Assembly (NCBI GenBank): GCA_958446785.1
Contig: CAUCXP010000030.1
Span: 1-11,555, forward strand
DNA from: an uncultured Collinsella sp.
Lineage (GTDB): Bacteria; Actinomycetota; Coriobacteriia; Coriobacteriales; Coriobacteriaceae
Reading direction: 5' to 3'
Length of the DNA stretch: 11,555 nt
The position numbers and the translations under genes are program-made. The stretch's first letter is position 1. The number at the start of each line of letters is the position of its first letter. The notes under the pieces were generated by a model that saw only the letters and a program-made list of their open reading frames with translations, did not search any database and was not told the DNA's origin. Below are positions 6,929-11,555 of this stretch, in pieces.

Positions 6929-6986
6929 GCGACGGAATGGTTCCTGCATGACGGCTTTAAGCTGTCAAGGGGAGCCATTCCGCCGC
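6929..6986. repeat. Long imperfect hairpin after the GH140-like gene
   Basis: The outer arms GCGACGGAATGGTTCC (6929-6944) and GGAGCCATTCCGCCGC (6971-6986) pair at 14 of 16 positions, one of the exceptions being a possible G-U pair. Inside, TGACGGCTT (6949-6957) pairs with AAGCTGTCA (6959-6967) at 8 of 9, the odd pair again G-U. It lies in the gap between convergent genes and would fold in both transcripts. Neither side has a U-run, so it is not a typical intrinsic terminator but may protect 3' ends. Its last base is the first base of the next repeat. Confidence 0.65.
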
Positions 6987-7014
6987 ACTCATTGGGGACG
7001 TACTTAAATGAGTG
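6986..7014. repeat. GGGGAC repeat unit, exact copy of the 121-146 arm
   Basis: Bases 6986-7011 are identical to 121-146 over 26 bases. Here the unit is a short palindrome of its own, with CACTCAT (6986-6992) and ATGAGTG (7008-7014) at its ends and GGGGACGTACTTAA between. It is in the gap between the convergent GH140-like and mgtA genes, which fits preferential survival of mobile repeat units in 3' intergenic DNA. Confidence 0.85.
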
Positions 7015-7073
7015 GTTTAACTTGAGACGGGACTTTTTGACCGCCTGATGGGTCGCGCGCCACAATTCGGGCG

Positions 7074-9842
7074 CTACAGCAGCTCGCCGTGGCGGGCGAT
7101 GTAGCGGCGCTTGACCAGCTGGGTGAGCGCGATATAGGCGGTGACGATGCCGACGAGCAGCGCGAAGAAGCTCGGCGGCAGCGGCATGAGGCCCAGCGCA
7201 TCGGCGATGGGGCTTGCCGGCAGCCAGGTGACGAGTGCCAGACCCAGCACGGTGAGGGCGCACAGCGCGGGCGCGGCGTGGTCGCGCGGGCTCGGCAGGC
7301 GCGGGGAGCGCAGCATATGGATCACGAGCGTCTGTGACCACATGGACTCGACAAACCATCCGCTCTGGAAGAGTGCTGCAAAGGCCGTCGTGCCTGCGAC
7401 GTTGCCCGCGGCGGCAAGCTCGGACCAGCTTGCGCCCACGGCGGCGGGGCATACCACAAAGAAGAGCGCGGCAAAGGTCACAATGTCAAACAGCGAGCTC
7501 ACGGGGCCCAGCTCAAGCATAAAGCCCTTGATGGACGCGGCGTCCCAGGCGCGCGGACGGGCAGTCCAGGCGTCATCGACGGTGTCCCACGGCAGCGCGA
7601 TGCACACGATCTCGTAGATCAGCGACAGCAGCACCAGCTGCAGGGCGCTCATGGGCAAAAATGGCAAGAACAGGCTCGCGACGGTCACGGACAGCACGTT
7701 GCCAAAGTTGGAGCTCACCGTGGTCTTGAGGTACTTGAGCAGGTTGCCGTAGGTGCGACGGCCTTCGATGGCGCCGCGCTCGAGCACGCCCAGATCCTTC
7801 TGAAGCAAGATGATATCGGCGGATTCCTTGGCGATGTCGACGGCGGAATCGACCGAGATACCGCAGTCGCTCGCGCGCATGGCGGCGGCGTCGTTGATGC
7901 CGTCGCCCATAAAGCCCACGGTGTGACCGAGCAGCTCGCGCATGACGCGCACCAGGCGCGCCTTCTGCAGCGGCGAGAGTTTGGCAAAGAGATGAGTTTT
8001 CTCAGCGCGCTCGGCAAGCTCGGCGTCGTCGAGCGCATCGATCTCGGAGCCCAGCAAGACGTTACTCGCGTCGATGCCGATCTGCTCGCAGACGGTGGCG
8101 GCCACGCGGTCGTTGTCGCCGGTTAAGACCTTGACCGCCACGCCCTTGGCCTCGAGGGTGGCGACGGCGCCGGCGGCACTTGCCTTGGGCGGATCGAGGA
8201 AGGCCAAAAAGCCCATCAGCACCATGTCGCACTCGTCGGCGATGCCAAACTCACCCACGCAGCGCGGATTGGTCTTTTGCGCCACGGCAATCACGCGCAG
8301 GCCCTCGGCATTGAGTTCGGCGACTTGCTTGCGAATCTGGGCGAGCTTATTTTCGCTGAGCGGCTGGGCGACACAGTCAACCTCGACAAAGGAGCAAATC
8401 TCGAGCATTTCCTCGGCAGCTCCCTTGGTAACCATCTGGGTTTTGCCCTGGGCGTCGGCGACGACTACGCTCAGGCGACGGCGTGAGAAATCGAAGGGCA
8501 CCTCGTCGACCTTGGTATAGCGGTCGCGCAGGCTCTGGCCCAGCGTGGAGTCGGGCGCGACAGTCGAGGGCGTCACGTCGGCACGGTCGATGACGGCCAG
8601 GTCGATAAGGTTTTTGAGGCCGGTCTGGAAGAAGCTGTTCAAAAACGCATGGCGCAGCACGCGTGCGTCCTCGTTGCCGTCAGTGTTGAGATAGCGCTCG
8701 AGCACGATGCGGTCTTCGGTGAGGGTGCCGGTCTTGTCACAGCACAGGACATCCATGGCACCGAGGTTTTGGATCGCCGGCAGCTCCTTGACGATAACCT
8801 GGCGGCGGGCGAGGTCCTTGGCGCCCTGCGACAGGCTCGTGGTCACGATGACGGGAAGCATCTGCGGCGTGATGCCCACGGCCACGCTCGTGGCGAACAG
8901 CAGCGCGTCGATGACGCTGCCCTTGGTGGCGGCGTTGATGGCAAAGACGGCCGGCGCCATAACGAGCATAAGGCGTACGAGCAGCATGGAGACGCTCGAG
9001 ACGCCGCGGTCAAACGCGCTCTTCTCGCCGCGCCCGTTGAGCATCTTGGCGATGCCGCCCAGGTAGGTGTCCGAGCCGGTGGCAACGACAAGTGCTATAG
9101 CGGTGCCGTTTTGCACGGAGGTGCCGGTAAAGACGATGTTCTTGCAGGCAGAGAGCGGCAGCGCGGAGCTGCCGGCACCCTCAACGACAGCCGCGGCGGC
9201 GGTCTTCTCGACGGCCTCGCTTTCGCCCGTGAGCGCGGACTCGATCACAAACAGGTCGCGCGCGGCGATGACGCGGGCATCGGCCGGCACCATATCGCCG
9301 GCAGAGAGGCGGATCACATCGCCGGGGACGAGCTCGTCGAAGGGAATCTCGAGACGCTCGCCGTCGCGCAGGGCACAGCAGGTGTTGGAGACCAGGTCCT
9401 TGAGGGCCTCGGCCGCATTGCCGCTGCGGGCTTCCTGGATAAACTTCATGCCGCCCGATACCAGCAGCATGATGCCGATGACGATGACCGTGGAGGGATC
9501 GCGCTGGGGCTCGGGCACGGCGAGCACGTCGATGTAGAGCGAGACCAGCGCGAGCGCGGCGAGGATGCCGGCGAAGGGATCGATGAACGCGTCGGCGATG
9601 CGGCGGGCGAGCGTCTTGGTCGGCGCCTCGATGGTGTTGGGGCCGGCGGCGTCCAGGCGCTCGGCGGCGTGCTCGGCAGTGAGTCCGTCGGCCGTGGCGT
9701 CAAGCAGCACGAGGGCGTCCTCGGCGCTATGGGTGGCGGCGAATATGGTGTTCTTGGACAGGCCGGTGTGAGCGGCGGGGCGCGCCGTGCGGCGGCGCTT
9801 GGAGATGACTTCGAGTACCGTGGCGGTTTTGAGCATCAGCAT
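7074..9842 (-). CDS. mgtA: Mg2+-transporting P-type ATPase (P3B, MgtA-like)
   Basis: This inner-membrane pump imports Mg2+ using ATP. The 922-residue product has all P-type ATPase marks: LTGES (204-208) in the actuator domain, DKTGT with the phosphorylated Asp369, TKGA (472-475) for nucleotide binding, TGDN (574-577) and GDGIND (646-651). SNFGNVLSVTVASLFLPFLP (711-730) and ALPWD (749-753) identify the MgtA/MgtB branch, and ten membrane segments can be traced in hydrophobic stretches, including a C-terminal four-helix block (about 780-910). Length is normal for MgtA. AGGAGG stands five bases before ATG 9842. The M4 motif reads TPQMLP (325-330), where the enterobacterial protein has TPEMLP as I recall it. 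Expression probably starts at a promoter near 10120-10148 with a long leader containing a small reading frame. Confidence 0.95.
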   Translation of the reverse strand: MLMLKTATVLEVISKRRRTARPAAHTGLSKNTIFAATHSAEDALVLLDATADGLTAEHAAERLDAAGPNTIEAPTKTLARRIADAFIDPFAGILAALALVSLYIDVLAVPEPQRDPSTVIVIGIMLLVSGGMKFIQEARSGNAAEALKDLVSNTCCALRDGERLEIPFDELVPGDVIRLSAGDMVPADARVIAARDLFVIESALTGESEAVEKTAAAAVVEGAGSSALPLSACKNIVFTGTSVQNGTAIALVVATGSDTYLGGIAKMLNGRGEKSAFDRGVSSVSMLLVRLMLVMAPAVFAINAATKGSVIDALLFATSVAVGITPQMLPVIVTTSLSQGAKDLARRQVIVKELPAIQNLGAMDVLCCDKTGTLTEDRIVLERYLNTDGNEDARVLRHAFLNSFFQTGLKNLIDLAVIDRADVTPSTVAPDSTLGQSLRDRYTKVDEVPFDFSRRRLSVVVADAQGKTQMVTKGAAEEMLEICSFVEVDCVAQPLSENKLAQIRKQVAELNAEGLRVIAVAQKTNPRCVGEFGIADECDMVLMGFLAFLDPPKASAAGAVATLEAKGVAVKVLTGDNDRVAATVCEQIGIDASNVLLGSEIDALDDAELAERAEKTHLFAKLSPLQKARLVRVMRELLGHTVGFMGDGINDAAAMRASDCGISVDSAVDIAKESADIILLQKDLGVLERGAIEGRRTYGNLLKYLKTTVSSNFGNVLSVTVASLFLPFLPMSALQLVLLSLIYEIVCIALPWDTVDDAWTARPRAWDAASIKGFMLELGPVSSLFDIVTFAALFFVVCPAAVGASWSELAAAGNVAGTTAFAALFQSGWFVESMWSQTLVIHMLRSPRLPSPRDHAAPALCALTVLGLALVTWLPASPIADALGLMPLPPSFFALLVGIVTAYIALTQLVKRRYIARHGELL

Positions 9843-9923
9843 AGGGTCCTCCTTGTTAAAGGGAGTTAGCGTACGTGTCGTATGTGCTTTAAAAACCTAG
9901 ATGTCGCTCACGTCATGCTCTCG

Positions 9924-9960
9924 AACCACCACAAAGGGGACAGGCACCTTTGTGGTGGTT
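9924..9960. repeat. Perfect 14-bp stem-loop in the mgtA leader
   Basis: AACCACCACAAAGG (9924-9937) and its exact reverse complement (9947-9960) enclose a 9-base loop. The centre reads GGGGACAGGCACC, linking it to the GGGGAC repeats in other gaps. In the leftward mgtA transcript it falls after the small reading frame and 82 bases before the mgtA start. It may be only a resident repeat, or may have been recruited as part of the leader fold. The U-run is too short on the minus strand for an intrinsic terminator; on the plus strand it is followed by TT only. Confidence 0.8.
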
Positions 9961-9981
9961 TTGACGATCGATTCGTGGCGC

Positions 9982-10053
9982 TTATGCGTGTGCGGAATCC
10001 TCGCGGCGTGCCGAGGGCGACATGCAGGTTTTTCGACTATGGCTGCCTTCCAT
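9982..10053 (-). CDS. Candidate 23-residue leader peptide of mgtA
   Basis: A reading frame starting MEGSHSRKTC and ending EDSAHA then TAA lies in the mgtA leader, 139 bases ahead of the mgtA start. AAGGAGG (10066-10060) precedes its ATG by six bases, as good as any ribosome site in the window. It lies downstream of a sigma70-like promoter at 10120-10148 on the same strand. A GC-rich 5-bp hairpin (CCTCG 9999-10003 with CGAGG 10012-10016) falls inside it. By analogy with MgtL of enterobacteria, translation of such a peptide could gate mgtA expression. The peptide itself is not recognised, is not proline-rich like MgtL, and has mixed charge. It could be a chance frame; the strong ribosome site is the main argument. 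Confidence 0.5.
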   Translation of the reverse strand: MEGSHSRKTCMSPSARREDSAHA

Positions 10054-10119
10054 GGCACACCTCCTTAAGGCCGGGCGCGGCGCGCTTCGGGTGTCTCGCA
10101 CCCGTTTTAATCCGCCCGT

Positions 10120-10148
10120 ATTCTTGATGAGGGGGTTTGCCGTGTCAA
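10120..10148 (-). promoter_or_regulatory. Candidate promoter of the mgtA transcript
   Basis: Read leftward, TTGACA (10148-10143) is a perfect -35, followed after 17 bases by AAGAAT (10125-10120), four of six matches to the -10 consensus. Transcription would begin near 10113, giving an mgtA leader of about 270 bases that includes a GGGTG/CACCC hairpin (about 10089-10103), the 23-codon frame and the 9924-9960 stem. Confidence 0.6.
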
Positions 10149-10238
10149 CCTCATTGTTCGGAAAACCATTGTCCCTGACAAAGCCTTTACAGAATGACGT
10201 GGCCTCAAAGCGCGCCCACATCGACGCCTCGCCTGCGC

Positions 10239-10244
10239 TAAACT
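10239..10244 (+). promoter_or_regulatory. Possible -10 element of pyrE
   Basis: TAAACT lies 35 bases before the pyrE start and is the best -10-like hexamer in the gap. The expected -35 position (10216-10221) reads CCACAT and is poor, so this is a weak call. No PyrR-type leader fold with a terminator was seen before pyrE. Confidence 0.3.
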
Positions 10245-10278
10245 GAAGAGCACGTACGCGATTACGAGAGGAGCCCGC

Positions 10279-10959
10279 ATGGAGGCTTACAAGCAAGAGT
10301 TCATCAAGTTTATGGTCGAGTCCGACGTTCTTAAGTTCGGCAGCTTTACGCTCAAGAGCGGCCGTCAGTCCCCGTTCTTTATGAACGCCGGCGCTTACGT
10401 GACGGGTTACCAGCTCAAGAAGCTGGGCGAGTATTACGCCCAGGCTATCCACGATAACTTTGGCGACGACTTTGATGTCCTGTTTGGGCCGGCCTACAAG
10501 GGCATTCCCCTGGCCGTCGTGACCGCCATTGCCTACCACGAGCTGTACGGCAAGGAGGTCAAGTACTGCTGCGACCGCAAGGAGGCCAAGGACCACGGCG
10601 CCGACAAGGGCAACCTGCTGGGCTATGAGCCCCAGGACGGCGACCGCGTGGTCATGGTCGAGGACGTCACCACCAGCGGCAAGTCCATCGATGAGACCTA
10701 TCCCAAGGTCAAGGCGGCTGCCGATGTCGAGATCAAGGGCCTCATCGTGTCTCTCAACCGCATGGAGGTCGGCAAGGGTGGCGTTACCACCGCGCAGAAG
10801 GAGATCGAGGCCAAGTACGGTTTCCCCGTCGCGAGCATCGTTTCCATGGCCGAGGTCGTCGAGACCCTCTACAACCACGAGATCGACGGCAAGGTTGTCA
10901 TCGACGATGAGCTCAAGACCGCTATCGACGCCTATTACGAGCAGTACGGCGTTCGTTAG
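10279..10959 (+). CDS. pyrE: Orotate phosphoribosyltransferase
   Basis: This cytoplasmic enzyme joins orotate to PRPP to make orotidine 5'-phosphate in de novo pyrimidine synthesis. The 226-residue length is normal. FTLKSGRQSPFFMNAG (23-38) is the orotate and PRPP contact region. FGPAYKGIPLA (69-79) follows, then the flexible catalytic loop DRKEAKDHG (99-107) and the 13-residue PRPP-binding signature VVMVEDVTTSGKS (124-136). GAGAGGAG five to six bases before the ATG fixes the start. It stands alone here, flanked by the divergent mgtA unit and a downstream terminator, so it is not in a pyr operon within the window. Confidence 0.96.
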   Translation: MEAYKQEFIKFMVESDVLKFGSFTLKSGRQSPFFMNAGAYVTGYQLKKLGEYYAQAIHDNFGDDFDVLFGPAYKGIPLAVVTAIAYHELYGKEVKYCCDRKEAKDHGADKGNLLGYEPQDGDRVVMVEDVTTSGKSIDETYPKVKAAADVEIKGLIVSLNRMEVGKGGVTTAQKEIEAKYGFPVASIVSMAEVVETLYNHEIDGKVVIDDELKTAIDAYYEQYGVR

Positions 10960-10986
10960 TTACGCGGTTTTACCAAACCGCGTAAC
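10959..10986 (+). other. Perfect 12-bp hairpin at the pyrE stop codon
   Basis: GTTACGCGGTTT (10959-10970) and AAACCGCGTAAC (10975-10986) pair without a mismatch around a TACC loop. The stem begins with the last base of the stop codon. No U-run follows in either direction. It probably blocks 3' exonuclease or slows the polymerase ahead of the true terminator 48 bases on. Confidence 0.75.
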
Positions 10987-11034
10987 CAGTTGACGCTGCG
11001 CGGGCCGCATTTGGACAATCTGACGTTCAACTTC

Positions 11035-11069
11035 AAGGGCGCGACCAGAAGGTCAGCGCCCTTTCGTTT
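11035..11069 (+). terminator. Rho-independent terminator of pyrE
   Basis: AAGGGCGC (11035-11042) continues into GACC (11043-11046). These pair with GGTC (11051-11054) and GCGCCCTT (11056-11063), leaving a four-base AGAA loop and one bulged A. The tail reads TTTCGTTT. It lies about 75 bases after the pyrE stop. Confidence 0.85.
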
Positions 11070-11144
11070 CACGTCACCTTGTCTCAAATGCGACCCGCTC
11101 GCTGTCGTTGCCAAGACATCGGCACTTCCGTTGCTGGCAAGGGG

Positions 11145-11213
11145 CGGCACCTGGGGACGTTTCTTTTCTGCCGGCACCTGGGGACACTCCTGATGTGGTC
11201 GTTGGGGGCGTTC
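11145..11213. repeat. Tandem GGGGAC repeat fragments
   Basis: CGGCACCTGGGGAC occurs exactly at 11145-11158 and again at 11172-11185. GTCGTTGGGGGCGTTC follows at 11198-11213, the reverse complement of 159-174 with one change, and continues into TTAAATGACTACTC as in the 121-203 palindrome. The three fragments make a degenerate composite of the dispersed repeat family. Apart from these, the 403 bases between pyrE and the HTH gene hold only the hairpins, terminator and promoter sites listed. Confidence 0.75.
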
Positions 11214-11271
11214 TTAAATGACTACTCAGGATGAGCGTCCAAAAATCCGCGCTCGTTCGATTGGCGCATGT

Positions 11272-11284
11272 CTACGCAGCGTAG
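11272..11284. promoter_or_regulatory. Palindrome CTACGCAGCGTAG before the HTH promoter
   Basis: A perfect 6-1-6 inverted repeat ends two bases before the candidate -35 at 11286. Its place makes it a candidate operator for the adjacent regulator or another factor. Confidence 0.4.
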
Positions 11285-11285
11285 G

Positions 11286-11314
11286 TTGTCGAGCCTGGCC
11301 TTCAAATGGATACT
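11286..11314 (+). promoter_or_regulatory. Candidate promoter of the HTH gene
   Basis: TTGTCG (11286-11291) and GATACT (11309-11314) are spaced by 17 bases, each with four of six consensus matches. A start point near 11321 falls on the perfect 10-base palindrome GAACCGGTTC (11322-11331), a possible autoregulatory site. This promoter position argues against the in-frame ATG at 11306 as the protein start. Confidence 0.45.
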
Positions 11315-11362
11315 GACTGTCGAACCGGTTCACTCCATTTCTTCAATTTGATTGGACAGCCC

Positions 11363-11555
11363 ATGAACCAGACACGGCAAACCAATGCCTCCCATACTTT
11401 TTTGGCAGCGCATGCCATCAAGCAGCTGCGCGAAGAGCGCGGCCTCACCCAGCGCGCCCTGGCGGAAAGCCTTGGCGTGACCGATAAAGCCGTCAGCAAG
11501 TGGGAATCCGGCCGCGGCCTTCCCGACATTTCCCTCGTTGAGCCTTTGGCCCAGA
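11363..11555 (+). CDS. XRE-family helix-turn-helix regulator, 5' part
   Basis: The first 64 codons of a gene that runs off the right edge. After a short N-terminal tail, residues from about 17 read AHAIKQLREERGLTQRALAE and continue through SLGVTDKAVSKWESGRGLPD, a textbook HTH_3 (Cro/C1-type) DNA-binding domain in which TQRALAESLGVTDKAVSKWE is the helix-turn-helix. The start at 11363 has only a weak ribosome site (GGA, six bases upstream). An in-frame ATG at 11306 would add 19 residues but lies before the likely transcription start. What follows the HTH domain is not visible; genes of this type often carry a second sensor or membrane region. Its target is unknown. Confidence 0.88.
   Translation, partial: MNQTRQTNASHTFLAAHAIKQLREERGLTQRALAESLGVTDKAVSKWESGRGLPDISLVEPLAQ

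Noticed and set aside
8649..9869. A 406-codon plus-strand open frame opposite mgtA
   Set aside because: It is a Gly, Ala, His and Arg-rich shadow of the mgtA frame, without ribosome site or domain.
9843..10120. M-box Mg2+ riboswitch before mgtA
   Set aside because: The conserved M-box blocks I know, such as the GCTGCTGCCC segment and the GGTGAGGCTCCT stretch, are absent on the mgtA strand.
9982..10878. A 298-codon minus-strand frame overlapping pyrE
   Set aside because: Most of it is antisense to pyrE. Only the last 24 codons, which have their own strong ribosome site, are kept as a candidate leader peptide.
10989..11033. Promoter-like TTGACG and GACAAT with 18-base spacing after pyrE
   Set aside because: A transcript from it would hold little more than the pyrE terminator, so it is probably chance.
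1..11555. CRISPR array, tRNA, rRNA or phage genes
   Set aside because: No evenly spaced direct repeats, no cloverleaf-like segment and no phage or transposase coding sequence could be found by reading both strands.

Overview
The window looks like chromosomal DNA from a GC-rich gut actinobacterium of the class Coriobacteriia, most like Collinsella. This rests on overall base composition, strong GC-ending codon preference, short Shine-Dalgarno-led genes, a glucose-superfamily PTS permease beside catabolic hydrolases, and GGGGAC-anchored palindromic repeats scattered between genes. The taxonomic call is inference from style; no rRNA or other marker is present.

Layout. Positions 1-303 hold the tail of an upstream transcription unit with a clean intrinsic terminator, then two adjacent nested palindromes. 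Positions 331-6884 form a four-gene divergent sugar-catabolism locus. Leftward run an alpha/beta-hydrolase esterase with an N-terminal Ig-like domain (2105-3442) and a DUF1593/Sde182-type nucleoside-hydrolase-like protein (331-1842). Rightward run a PTS EIIBC permease (3933-5360) and a DUF4038/GH140 apiosidase-like glycoside hydrolase (5571-6884). The 490-base divergent control region contains three dyads built on the same TAAACA half-site at different spacings, plus extra single half-sites. None of the three hydrolases has a signal peptide. The picture is a PTS that imports a glycoside, followed by cytoplasmic removal of acyl groups and sugars.

Positions 7074-9842 carry, on the minus strand, a full-length P3B-type Mg2+-transporting ATPase (mgtA). 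It has a long leader of about 270 bases, in which a sigma70-like promoter precedes a 23-codon reading frame with an excellent Shine-Dalgarno sequence, followed by a perfect 14-bp hairpin. This resembles leader-peptide control of Mg2+ transporters elsewhere, but the peptide is unrelated in sequence to the one I know. Rightward from 10279 lies stand-alone pyrE (orotate phosphoribosyltransferase), closed by two hairpins. The last 193 bases begin an XRE-family HTH regulator that runs off the right edge, with a plausible promoter and two palindromes upstream.

Most promising for follow-up are the apiosidase-like/PTS divergon with its repeated operator, the mgtA leader with its candidate leader peptide, and a roughly 186-bp nested palindrome at 1941-2126 whose outer arm copies the 3' end of the esterase gene. 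No CRISPR array, tRNA, rRNA, transposase gene or phage gene was seen.
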